A stretch of 11,680 nt of DNA from Deltaproteobacteria bacterium (GCA_019308705.1 JAFDHW010000035.1:1-11680), one strand, 5' to 3'; positions 1 through 6,418 are shown, counted from the stretch's first letter. Program-made: numbers and translations. The notes: a model not told the origin generated them from the sequence alone.

Positions 1-49
1 TGCTCTCGCGCGAATCGAACCCGTGAATAATCCGGGATAGGAAGAGAAA

Positions 50-724
50 ATGGCTTCCGAACAAAACCCCTTGGAATGCCGTCGGTGCGGGGACTGCTGC
101 CGTGCGGGCGGCCCGGCGCTCCATAGGCGGGACAAAGAGCTTTTGGCCTCCGGCGGCCTGCTTTACCGGCACCTGGTCACCCTGCGCGCGGGGGAGCGGG
201 TGACGGACAACGTGGCCGGGGGCATCCGGGTGCTGGGCCGGGAGATGGTGAAGATACGCGGCCGGGCGGGGGGCGCGGCCTGCGTGCTGTTCGACGAGTG
301 GGCAAAGGCCTGCCGTCTGCACCCGGCCCGGCCGGCGGAGTGCGCGGCGCTGTTCTGCGGCGACGACACGGCGTTGAGGCAAATGTACGAAAAGGACCGC
401 CTGGTCCGGGCGGACCTCATCCACGACCCCGGCCTCCTGGACCTTGCCCGGGAGCACGAGGCGCGGTTTGCATGGAGCCGGGTGGCGGAGCTGGCCGCTG
501 CCGCGGAAGGCCGGCGGGAGGCCGCAGAAGAGCTCCTGGAGATGGTGAAGGGCGACGAAGCGGCGCGGGAACGGTGGGTGCGGGAGAGCCGCGACCCCCG
601 GGAAGCGGCCTTTGTCCTTGGCCGGCCCCTTTCCGAGGGTCTGCCGGGGTTCGGGATCAGGGTGCTTCAGGGACCTTCCGGCCCGGTGCTCGCTCTGGAC
701 CGTTCTCTAGTGCCAGGTCGATGA
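50..724 (+). CDS. YkgJ-family cysteine-cluster protein (putative Zn/Fe-S binding)
   Basis: This 224-residue protein opens with a C-x2-C-x2-CC cluster (Cys10, 13, 16, 17). A second cysteine set follows at Cys78, 88, 98 and 103, including the ACRLHPARPAEC segment. This two-part pattern is the hallmark of the YkgJ/UPF0153 family, predicted to bind zinc or an iron-sulfur cluster; the biochemical role is not settled. The second half (about 120-224) is charged, probably helical, and has no motif I recognise. The ATG at 50 follows a purine-rich GGAAGAG. The last 68 bases overlap the end of the convergent ddl gene, which is unusual for bacteria. No promoter is visible in the 49 bases upstream, so transcription probably begins outside the window. 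Family assignment is firm; function is unknown. Confidence 0.88.
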   Translation: MASEQNPLECRRCGDCCRAGGPALHRRDKELLASGGLLYRHLVTLRAGERVTDNVAGGIRVLGREMVKIRGRAGGAACVLFDEWAKACRLHPARPAECAALFCGDDTALRQMYEKDRLVRADLIHDPGLLDLAREHEARFAWSRVAELAAAAEGRREAAEELLEMVKGDEAARERWVRESRDPREAAFVLGRPLSEGLPGFGIRVLQGPSGPVLALDRSLVPGR

Positions 725-1622
725 GCCGGTCCAGGAGGGCGGAAAAGGAGTAGCCCGCCGCCTTGGCGGCCTGGGGCAGGAGGCTGGTCTCCCCCATGCC
801 GGGGATGGTGTTGGTTTCCAGGATATACAGGTTGTCGTCCGCCAGGATCATGTCCGTGCGGGAATATCCGCGGCAGAAAAGCGCCTTGTGCGCGGCCAGG
901 CCCAGTTCTTTTCCCCGGGCGGCAACGGCCTCGTCCACGGGCGCGGGGCAGATCTCCGTGGCCTCGCCCGGGGTGTACTTGGAGAGGAAATCGAAGAACG
1001 GGGAATCCTTGCCCGGGATGATCTCCACCAGGGGCAGGGCCTCGGGGTCCTCGTTCCCCAGCACGCCGGCGGTGAGTTCCCTGCCCTTGATGTAGGCCTC
1101 GGCCATGGCCTGGCCGCCGGCGGCAAGGGCCGCCTCGATGGCCGCGTCAAGCTCCTCTTCGCGGTGCACCAGGGACATGCCGATGGACGAGCCCCCGCAA
1201 CAGGGCTTCACCACCAGGGGAAGGCCCAGTTTCTTCACCACGTCCGCGCTGTCCGTGTCCCCGCCGATGGGCACGTAGGGCGGAACGGGCAGGCCTGCGG
1301 CCTCGTACATGCGCTTGGCGGCCAGCTTGTTCATGGCCAGGGCCGAACCCAGCACGCCGGAGCCCTGGTAGGGCAGGCCCAAGAGGTCCAGAAGCCCCTG
1401 CACGGTGCCGTCCTCGCCAAAGGGGCCGTGGAGGATCACCAGGGCCACGTCCAGCCCCGGCGCGTCGGCCACCAGCCTGGCCAGGTCCGTGGCCGGGTCG
1501 TAGCGCAGCACCTCGTAGCGGTCCTTGTCCAGGGCCGCGGCCACCTTGTCCCCGCTTTTGATGGAAACCTCCCGCTCCGTGGACATTCCCCCGGAAAGCA
1601 GGGCCACCCTAAGCTTTTTCAT
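657..1622 (-). CDS. ddl: D-alanine--D-alanine ligase
   Basis: This cytoplasmic ATP-grasp enzyme joins two D-alanines to make the dipeptide used by MurF in peptidoglycan precursor synthesis. The 321-residue length is normal. Visible motifs are the N-terminal GG-x-STEREVS (residues 11-20, Glu16 matching the conserved substrate glutamate), HGPFGEDGTVQG (65-76), YQGSG (85-89), the ATP-binding KPCCGGSSIGMS (139-150), and near the C terminus ETNTIPGMGETSLLP, the Mg/substrate signature. The family usually reads PGMT in that last motif; here it is PGMG. The final residues (ENGPERAPGRKVPEAP) extend past the usual end and are encoded where the gene overlaps ykgJ. The ATG overlaps the stop of the preceding SHOCT-protein gene (ATGA), so translation is probably coupled. 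No mur or fts genes adjoin it in this window. Confidence 0.95.
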   Translation of the reverse strand: MKKLRVALLSGGMSTEREVSIKSGDKVAAALDKDRYEVLRYDPATDLARLVADAPGLDVALVILHGPFGEDGTVQGLLDLLGLPYQGSGVLGSALAMNKLAAKRMYEAAGLPVPPYVPIGGDTDSADVVKKLGLPLVVKPCCGGSSIGMSLVHREEELDAAIEAALAAGGQAMAEAYIKGRELTAGVLGNEDPEALPLVEIIPGKDSPFFDFLSKYTPGEATEICPAPVDEAVAARGKELGLAAHKALFCRGYSRTDMILADDNLYILETNTIPGMGETSLLPQAAKAAGYSFSALLDRLIDLALENGPERAPGRKVPEAP

Positions 1623-2116
1623 GACGACAGAATCCCCCGGCGGGCTTGTTGGTATTCTTCCTCGGTGATGAGGTTTTCCTCCAGCAGGCGGGCCAGCTCG
1701 GCCAGCTCACGGGCGCGGATGGCCCATGGATCCTCCAGCGCCTCCAAGCGCGGGTGGGGGACCTCCGGCCGGCCGGCGCCCACCCGCAGGCAGGCCAGGC
1801 CGCCCAGCACGCTCACCTCCACGGGCCGGCCCTGCAGCAGCGGCTGTTTCCAAAGCTGGCCCAGGGTGCGCCCCTGGCGTTTGGCCCGGCGGTGCAAAAG
1901 GTAGGCCGTAAGGCCCAGAAGGAGGAGCGTGCCGGTGAAGATCCACGGCAAATACAGCACCATGCCGTGGAAAAAGATCATGGCAAGCCCCAGGCCCAGG
2001 ACCACGACGAGGTGCAGGAAAAGGATCAGGTTGGCGAAAAACACGCTCTTCCACACGCCTTCGGCCACGCGGGCGTTCCGCGGCGGGGTGTCCCCGGAGG
2101 ATTTGGCAAACTTCAT
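1619..2116 (-). CDS. Two-helix membrane protein with C-terminal SHOCT-like domain
   Basis: This 165-residue protein of unknown function has two hydrophobic segments (about 27-49 and 52-74), then a basic stretch (HRRAKRQGR). A soluble middle region follows. The C-terminal 30 residues (ELAELARLLEENLITEEEYQQA) match the SHOCT pattern, a short helical hairpin found at protein ends and thought to mediate oligomerisation. The topology suggests an inner-membrane anchor with a cytoplasmic tail, which is an inference. I chose the ATG at 2116 because it overlaps the DUF1992 stop as ATGA and follows GGAAGACGG. The frame stays open further upstream, but that part reads as an arginine/proline-rich shadow of DUF1992. 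The gene is the middle of a three-gene operon ending in ddl. Confidence 0.78.
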   Translation of the reverse strand: MKFAKSSGDTPPRNARVAEGVWKSVFFANLILFLHLVVVLGLGLAMIFFHGMVLYLPWIFTGTLLLLGLTAYLLHRRAKRQGRTLGQLWKQPLLQGRPVEVSVLGGLACLRVGAGRPEVPHPRLEALEDPWAIRARELAELARLLEENLITEEEYQQARRGILSS

Positions 2117-2508
2117 TTTCCGTCTTCCGCAACCCCGCCCTTGTTGGAAAACCGTTCCACCAGCCTGTGCTCGTAGCGTTCGGGAATATCCAGCTCCGCC
2201 CGCCCGTTCCGCAAGAGGTTGAGTTTCAGGACGAGGTGGTTGAGCTTTTTCATGGCGCGGTATTTTTCCCGCGTGTCCTCCATGCCGGCCAAAAGGTCCT
2301 CCATGGCCAGGATTTCCTTTCTCAGCTCCACCTCCGGGGGCACGCAGTCGGCGTTTTTCAGGATCTTGTAGGCGAGCCGAAGCTCCTCGGGCACGTGGCG
2401 GTCGTCTTCCAGGCAAAGGGGTTTGCCGGCGCCGGGGAGGTTGTCGAACGCGCCTTTTTTCTGGGCCTCGGCGATGCGCTGTTCCACGATCTTGGCAAAG
2501 GCGGACAT
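2113..2508 (-). CDS. DUF1992 (DnaJ-homologue subfamily C member 28-like) protein
   Basis: This 131-residue protein carries the DUF1992 signature KKGAFDNLPGAGKPL (residues 17-31), followed by an acidic LEDD and helical, charged sequence. The family, shared by bacteria and eukaryotic DNAJC28, is named for DnaJ homology, yet this copy has no J domain or HPD motif. Its molecular role is not established. The start at 2508 fits best: GGAG lies about eight bases upstream and MSAFAKIVEQRI is a typical family N terminus. An in-frame start at 2622 would add 38 residues unlike the family and would lie upstream of the predicted promoter. The stop overlaps the next gene's ATG (ATGA). It is the first gene of the DUF1992-SHOCT-ddl operon. 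Confidence 0.85.
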   Translation of the reverse strand: MSAFAKIVEQRIAEAQKKGAFDNLPGAGKPLCLEDDRHVPEELRLAYKILKNADCVPPEVELRKEILAMEDLLAGMEDTREKYRAMKKLNHLVLKLNLLRNGRAELDIPERYEHRLVERFSNKGGVAEDGK

Positions 2509-2538
2509 GCCAAAAACTCCTTGGTTCCCCCCAAGGAA

Positions 2539-2567
2539 ACAATACCCCCCAACCGGGACCTTCTCAA
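2539..2567 (-). promoter_or_regulatory. Sigma70-type promoter for the DUF1992-SHOCT-ddl operon
   Basis: Read on the minus strand, TTGAGA (2567-2562) and TATTGT (2544-2539) are separated by exactly 17 bases. They match the sigma70 consensus at five of six and four of six positions. Transcription would begin near 2532, giving a leader of about 24 bases that still contains the GGAG ribosome site. This is a sequence-based prediction. Confidence 0.55.
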
Positions 2568-2651
2568 CCCGGTTTTCGGGCGCACGCATCCATTTGGCGC
2601 GGGTCGGCCGAAGGGATCGCATCGGAAAGCCGGGTGGGAGAAAAAGAGAGA

Positions 2652-2728
2652 TGGTGGCGATGCAGGGAATTGAACCCCGGACACTGCGGATATGAGCCGC
2701 ATGCTCTAACCGTCTGAGCTACATCGCC
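2652..2728 (-). tRNA. tRNA-Met (anticodon CAT), CCA encoded
   Basis: The minus strand folds into a full 77-base cloverleaf. The acceptor stem is GGCGATG/CATCGCC, the D stem GCTC/GAGC, and the anticodon stem TGCGG/CCGCA with loop CTCATAT (anticodon CAT). The T arm CGGGG-TTCAATT-CCCTG has one G-T pair. Discriminator A is followed by an encoded CCA. The G1-C72 pair argues against the initiator, which usually has an unpaired 1-72 position. An elongator tRNA-Met is most likely. tRNA-Ile2, whose CAT is modified to read ATA, cannot be fully excluded by eye, although the A-T pair at 5-68 favours Met. Confidence 0.93.
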
Positions 2729-2739
2729 ACGCCGAGTCC

Positions 2740-2768
2740 TTGATAATCAGCCGGCCGGTTGCTGTCAA
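2740..2768 (-). promoter_or_regulatory. Promoter of the tRNA-Met gene
   Basis: On the minus strand a perfect -35 TTGACA (2768-2763) and a -10 TATCAA (2745-2740) are spaced by 17 bases. The -10 ends 11 bases before the first base of the mature tRNA, so only a very short 5' leader would need trimming by RNase P. The element lies just beyond the stop codon of the large acidic gene, so the tRNA need not depend on read-through. Confidence 0.65.
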
Positions 2769-2791
2769 GCCCCAAGGCGGGGGGACATGCC

Positions 2792-5719
2792 CTATGGCAC
2801 GCTCGCCTTGGGCGCGGGCCCGGCGGGCCCGCCCAACCCCGTTTCGGGCGGGGCCGGGGTCATCCCGGCCTGGGTTTGGCCGGGATCTGCCGCGCCGGCC
2901 TGCTCCGCAGAGGGAGCGCTTTGCAGGGCCTGGGTCTGAGCGAGCGTGTCCGGGGCCGCCTGGGCCGTTGCGGGGTCGCTGCCCGCCGCCTCCACCAGAT
3001 AATCCTCCAGGTCGGCCGGGGGATTGGCGAACACCGCGGTGAAGGGGATGATCGCGTTGGGCGGCACGCCCACGTTGTTGCCCGCCTGGCCTTGCTTGTT
3101 GCGCAGCATGGCCATGGTCTTCTGGGCGCCCATGGACCGGATCTCTTCGTCGGTGATGTTGTTGCCCGCAAAGAAGACGGCTTCGTCGGTCTTGTTGCCC
3201 ATGGAGTTGAACAGCACCGCCTTGACCCGGATGTGGCTCCTGGGCTCGGTATACTCGTTCCTCACGTGGCCCCGGATGACGATGACCGGTTCGCCGTCCC
3301 CGTTTTCCAGGAAGTAGCCCTTTACGTCGTTGGTGATGGACAGGGCCTGGGTTTGGGCGGCGGGCTGCAGGGACGCGGTATCTGCCTTCACCGGAATGAG
3401 GCTCAGGTAGGGGACCTCAAAGGGGACCTTGAAGGGAAGCTCGATGCCCAGGTAGCGGGCCGCGGCAAGCCCTCCGAAGGCCCCGCCGGCCAGGAGGATG
3501 AGAACCAGCAGGAAGAAGGCCAGCTTGCCCAGCACGCTTCCCTTCTTTTTCTTGGGTTCGAAGCGCTTGAATTTTTTCTTCTTGCCGGATTTCTTCTTTT
3601 CTTCCTCTTCTTCTTTCTCTTCCTCGTCCTCGTCGCCCAGGTCCGTGGCCTCCCCGCTGGTATCTGTGATCTCAGACGCGGAGTCGTATTCCATGGTGAC
3701 CTCGTCGGACGGCATCTCCGCGCTGTCCATTTCCATGGTCACTTCGCCCTCCAGGGCGTCGTCCACCTCCTCGGCGGCCATGTCCAGGTCCGAGTCGTCA
3801 AAATCGATGTCCAGGTCCGGCTCGGGCTGCTTGGGGATTTCCGGGGGTTCCTCGTCGTCGATGTCCAGGTCGATCTCCACCTCTTCGGTGGTGGGCTCCA
3901 GGGCGCCGGCGGAGATGTCCAGATCCTCTTCCTCCACCTCTTCCAGCTCGCCCAGGTCCAGGTTCATGCCCGGGTCGGCGCCTTCCTCCTCCACCTCTTC
4001 CAGTTCGCCCAGGTCCATGCCCGGGTCGGCGCTTTCCTCTTCCACGGCTTCCAGCTCGCCCAGGTCCAGGTCCGACTCTTCCTCCACCTCTTCCACGGCG
4101 GAAACCGCCGCGGGCGCAGGCTCTTCCTCCACCGCGCCGCCGAGGTCCAGGTCCAGTTCCCCGCCGGCGTCCAGGTCCAGTTCCCCGCCGGGGTCCTCTT
4201 CCACGGCGCCGGCCGGTTCCGGCTCTGTTGCCCCGGCCGCTTCGGAAGGTTCCGGCAAGTCGTCTTCGCCCAGCATCTGGGTGGTTTCCAGGTTCTTGTC
4301 TTCGTCCACCACCTCGTCGAAGTCGGCCAGGTCACCCAGGTCCAGGCCGTCGGAGTCCTCTTCCACGGCGCCGGCCGGTTCCGGCTCTGTTGCCCCGGCC
4401 GCTTCGGAAAGTTCCGGCAGGTCGTCTTCGTCCAGCATCTGGGTGGGTTCCTGGTCCTCGTTCTCCTCCACCACCTCGTCGAAGTCGGCCAGGTCGCCCA
4501 AGTCCAGCTCGTCGTCTTCGCCGCCCGCGGCGTCGGCGGATTCGCCCTCCTCCTCCAGGGGCTCCAGATCGCCCAGGTCGCCCAGGTCATCGTCTCCCGT
4601 TCCGGCGGCCAGGTCTTTTTCCTCGGCGTCCTCGGGGGTGGTGGCGGCCAGGGCCTCCTGCACGGCGTCCAGGTCCTCGGCGTCGCCGCCCGCAACCGCG
4701 GGGGCGGGGAGTTCCTCATCGCCGAAGGACAGGTCCATGTCCAGGTCGATTTCGCCCTCGGGCATGCCCCCCGAATCTTCCTCGGCGGCCAGGTCCTCGA
4801 CATCCACCGTGGTTTCCATGGCCTCGGACTCGGCCGCGTCGTCCAGGTCCTCGGCGTCAAAATCCGGCAAGCTGGCGTCCTGCGTGTCGGAGATGTCTTT
4901 CTCCTCCAGTTCGGGCAGGCCCAGGTCGTCGTCTTCCGCCGGTTCGGGCTTCGCGGCTGCCTGCTCGGGCGAATCGCCCAGGCCAAGGTCCAAGGGCTCG
5001 GCTCCGCCCTCGGTGGCCGCGGCCGCCATGGCGGCTTCTTCCTTTTTCTGCTCTTCCTCCTCTTCGGCGGCTTCCACGTCGTCGGCGGAGAAATCGGGCA
5101 GGCCCAGGTCATCCAGGTCGTCGCCGCCCCCGGCCGCGGGCTCCGGGGCGGCGGCTGCCACGGCCGGCTGCTCCTGGTCCAGCGGCTCCAGGTCGCCCAG
5201 GTCGTCCAGGCCTCCCAGTTCGCCCACGTCGGGCTGGGCGGCTGAGGGCTGTTCCACGTCAAGGTCTTCCAACTCCCCCAGTTCCCCCAGGTCCTGGGTG
5301 GCGTCCAGGGGCTCCTGCTCGCCTTTCAGGTCTTCCAGAACGCCCAGGTCGTCCAAGGCGCCCATTGCGTCCCCGCCGGCGGCGTGAAGCGCCGGGGACT
5401 TCTCCCTGGAGGGCGCCCCCCTCTCTTTGCCGCCAAGGTCCCTGTCGGTCGCAGCCTGGCTGGGACCGGCCGCGGCCTCCTCGGACCTTCCGGCGGCAAG
5501 GGCTTCCTGCAGGCCTTCCAGTTCCGGAAGCTGGGGCAGGGCAAGATCGCCGTCTCCTCCTTCATCGGCGGAAGCCTGGGCGGCAACCGCTCCCACGGGG
5601 CCAGGACCTACCTGGAAGATGTGCTGACAGTCCGAGCACCGAATCTTGACGATTTTGTCCCGGACCCTCTCTTCGTCCAGGGAAAACTGGCTTTGGCACT
5701 TGTCACAAGCAACGATCAT
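2792..5719 (-). CDS. Zinc-ribbon (MJ0042-type) / acidic-repeat / DUF3426-like membrane protein
   Basis: This 975-residue protein has a clear modular layout. Residues 1-37 are an MJ0042-type zinc ribbon with Cys5, 8, 28 and 31. Residues about 45-700 are extremely acidic and low in complexity, built from Asp/Glu/Leu/Gly phrases such as LDLGDL, with two sets of tandem repeats. A lysine-rich block (about 700-727) precedes one hydrophobic helix (about 733-754). The remaining C-terminal part holds a DUF3426-like domain (about 787-910, with VIVIRGHVRNEY) and ends in a Pro/Ala/Gln tail. The lysine block before the helix suggests a cytoplasmic N terminus and a periplasmic DUF3426 domain. Similar zinc-ribbon proteins occur in deltaproteobacteria, but the function is unknown. 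The gene starts 16 bases after the hpt stop and is probably co-transcribed with it. The ribosome site (GGGGACC) is modest. Confidence 0.85.
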   Translation of the reverse strand: MIVACDKCQSQFSLDEERVRDKIVKIRCSDCQHIFQVGPGPVGAVAAQASADEGGDGDLALPQLPELEGLQEALAAGRSEEAAAGPSQAATDRDLGGKERGAPSREKSPALHAAGGDAMGALDDLGVLEDLKGEQEPLDATQDLGELGELEDLDVEQPSAAQPDVGELGGLDDLGDLEPLDQEQPAVAAAAPEPAAGGGDDLDDLGLPDFSADDVEAAEEEEEQKKEEAAMAAAATEGGAEPLDLGLGDSPEQAAAKPEPAEDDDLGLPELEEKDISDTQDASLPDFDAEDLDDAAESEAMETTVDVEDLAAEEDSGGMPEGEIDLDMDLSFGDEELPAPAVAGGDAEDLDAVQEALAATTPEDAEEKDLAAGTGDDDLGDLGDLEPLEEEGESADAAGGEDDELDLGDLADFDEVVEENEDQEPTQMLDEDDLPELSEAAGATEPEPAGAVEEDSDGLDLGDLADFDEVVDEDKNLETTQMLGEDDLPEPSEAAGATEPEPAGAVEEDPGGELDLDAGGELDLDLGGAVEEEPAPAAVSAVEEVEEESDLDLGELEAVEEESADPGMDLGELEEVEEEGADPGMNLDLGELEEVEEEDLDISAGALEPTTEEVEIDLDIDDEEPPEIPKQPEPDLDIDFDDSDLDMAAEEVDDALEGEVTMEMDSAEMPSDEVTMEYDSASEITDTSGEATDLGDEDEEEKEEEEEKKKSGKKKKFKRFEPKKKKGSVLGKLAFFLLVLILLAGGAFGGLAAARYLGIELPFKVPFEVPYLSLIPVKADTASLQPAAQTQALSITNDVKGYFLENGDGEPVIVIRGHVRNEYTEPRSHIRVKAVLFNSMGNKTDEAVFFAGNNITDEEIRSMGAQKTMAMLRNKQGQAGNNVGVPPNAIIPFTAVFANPPADLEDYLVEAAGSDPATAQAAPDTLAQTQALQSAPSAEQAGAADPGQTQAGMTPAPPETGLGGPAGPAPKASVP
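3925..4070 (-). repeat. Short tandem repeats of 17-19 codons (LGELEEVEEE type)
   Basis: Within the acidic gene, three consecutive units encode LGELEAVEEESADPGMD, LGELEEVEEEGADPGMNLD and LGELEEVEEEDLD. The repeated GCCCAGGTCCA on the plus strand begins at 3950, 4007 and 4058, giving steps of 57 and 51 bases. All steps are multiples of three, so the frame is kept. The pattern suggests growth by slippage or unequal recombination in a flexible linker. Confidence 0.75.
4184..4507 (-). repeat. 162-bp in-frame tandem duplication in the acidic gene
   Basis: Two adjacent 54-codon units (4507-4346 and 4345-4184) each begin LDLGDLADFDEVV and contain TQML-x-EDDLPE and SEAAGATEPEPAGAVEED. By eye 44 of 54 residues are identical. 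Differences cluster in the first half, while the DNA of the second half is almost unchanged: CCACGGCGCCGGCCGGTTCC recurs at 4201 and 4363. This indicates a fairly recent duplication or partial gene conversion. Confidence 0.85.
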
Positions 5720-5734
5720 GGCTGGTCCCCGTGA

Positions 5735-6253
5735 TTAGGGTTTCAGGGAGTAGATTCCGGGGAGCCCCCGGTGCTTTTCCGCATAGTCCAGGCCGCAGCC
5801 CACCAGAAATCCCCCGGCCACGGACAGGCAGGAGTATTTCAGGTCAACGCCGCGGCTGCGCCGGCCGGTTTTGTCCACCAGGGCGCAGCAGGCCACCGAC
5901 GCCGCGTTACGCCCGCTGAAATGGGAGAGCAGGAATGCCATCGTATGCCCCGTGTCCACGATGTCCTCCACGAGGAGCACGTCCTTGCCGTCGAGGTCCA
6001 GGGTCACGTCCTGGGAAAGGCGGATATTCCCGCTGGGTTGGGTTCCGTCGCCGTAGGAACTGACCCGGACAAAATCCACGTATGCGGGAATGGTGAGGTT
6101 CCGGACGAGGTCCGCCAGGAAGATGAAGGCGCCCTTGAGCACGCCCACGAGGGCCAGTTCCCGGCCTTTGTAGTCTGAAGATATTTCACCCGCCACCCGT
6201 TTGATTTCGGCCTGTATCCGTTCTTGGTCGAATACGGCTTCCAGGATGGGCAT
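5735..6253 (-). CDS. hpt: Hypoxanthine phosphoribosyltransferase
   Basis: This cytoplasmic purine-salvage enzyme transfers phosphoribose from PRPP to hypoxanthine or guanine to make IMP or GMP. The 172-residue length is typical. The type I PRTase motifs are present: VLKGA (38-42), SSYGDG (65-70), the PRPP loop VEDIVDTGHT (95-104, with Glu96, Asp97 and Asp100), and the purine-contacting lysine in LVDKTGRR. The C-terminal purine pocket is unusual: most relatives read P-[DE]-x-F-V-V-G-Y-G-L-D-Y, whereas this one reads AGGFLVGCGLDY, with Cys replacing the common Tyr. The ATG at 6253 follows GAAGGA at good spacing. It is the first gene ahead of the acidic zinc-ribbon gene (15-base gap) and has a long GC-rich leader. 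Confidence 0.93.
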   Translation of the reverse strand: MPILEAVFDQERIQAEIKRVAGEISSDYKGRELALVGVLKGAFIFLADLVRNLTIPAYVDFVRVSSYGDGTQPSGNIRLSQDVTLDLDGKDVLLVEDIVDTGHTMAFLLSHFSGRNAASVACCALVDKTGRRSRGVDLKYSCLSVAGGFLVGCGLDYAEKHRGLPGIYSLKP

Positions 6254-6266
6254 CCGCGTCCTTCGT

Positions 6267-6344
6267 CAAGGCAAAAGGGGCTTTTTTTGGGCCCTGGTCG
6301 GGCGGCCGGGGCGTCCGCGGCCGCGGCTCCCGGCCCCCGCCGGG
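6267..6344 (-). promoter_or_regulatory. GC-rich hpt leader with mutually exclusive stems
   Basis: If transcription starts near 6383, the hpt leader is about 130 bases. It contains a segment (6335-6329, GGCCGGG as read in RNA) that can pair either with CCCGGC at 6344-6339 or with CCCGGCC at 6310-6304. The perfect 12-base palindrome CCGCGGCCGCGG lies between (6315-6326). Near the end, GGGC and GCCC flank an A7 loop and are followed by TTTT (6294-6273), a very weak terminator shape. Alternative pairings suggest attenuation, but GC-rich DNA folds easily. Confidence 0.25.
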
Positions 6345-6367
6345 ACCGCATACAGGCATTTGCTGTC

Positions 6368-6418
6368 TTGACATACACTTACCTTCTTCGACATACATGG
6401 AATGCCAGTGCATGTCAA
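6368..6418. promoter_or_regulatory. Three TTGACATACA-like motifs at the hpt promoter (candidate operator)
   Basis: TTGACATACA (6368-6377) and TCGACATACA (6388-6397) point one way, and TGCATGTCAA (6409-6418), the reverse complement of TTGACATGCA, points the other. The steps are 20 and 21 bases, close to two helical turns, so all copies would face the same side of the helix. The elements cover the predicted hpt -10 and -35. A transcription factor site is possible; I do not recognise the regulator. Confidence 0.35.
6390..6418 (-). promoter_or_regulatory. Candidate sigma70-type promoter for hpt
   Basis: On the minus strand a perfect -35 TTGACA (6418-6413) is followed after 17 bases by TATGTC (6395-6390), which keeps only the TAT of the -10 consensus. 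It is the best -35/-10 pair I found in the gap between cbpA and hpt. The predicted start near 6383 leaves a leader of about 130 bases. Confidence 0.4.

Noticed and set aside
1..49. Partial gene or tRNA end at the left edge
   Set aside because: Too short to assign; only the ribosome-binding region of the first gene can be supported.
1619..2542. A 307-codon version of the SHOCT protein starting at 2542
   Set aside because: The extra N-terminal 142 residues are Arg/Pro-rich and lie over DUF1992 in another frame. The ATGA-overlapping start at 2116 has a ribosome site.
2652..2728. tRNA gene as an integration (att) site
   Set aside because: No integrase gene and no repeated copy of the tRNA 3' end were seen in the window, and the flanking genes look native.
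2762..2786. Terminator after the acidic gene (CCCC-GCCTT-GGGG on the minus strand)
   Set aside because: The stem is only four pairs, has no T run, and abuts the -35 of the tRNA promoter.
2759..5649. Very long open frames on the plus strand (up to 828 codons at 2759-5245, 629 at 3498-5387) and a 432-codon minus-strand frame antisense to or overlapping the acidic gene
   Set aside because: They are compositional shadows of GAC/GAG/CTG-rich repeats in GC-rich DNA. Their products are low-complexity (Ser-, Arg/Pro- or Val/Gln-rich) with no domains, and the 975-residue frame has real domains at both ends.
6254..6383. Purine riboswitch in the hpt leader
   Set aside because: The conserved loop and junction bases of the purine riboswitch are not visible; only GC-rich stems are present.
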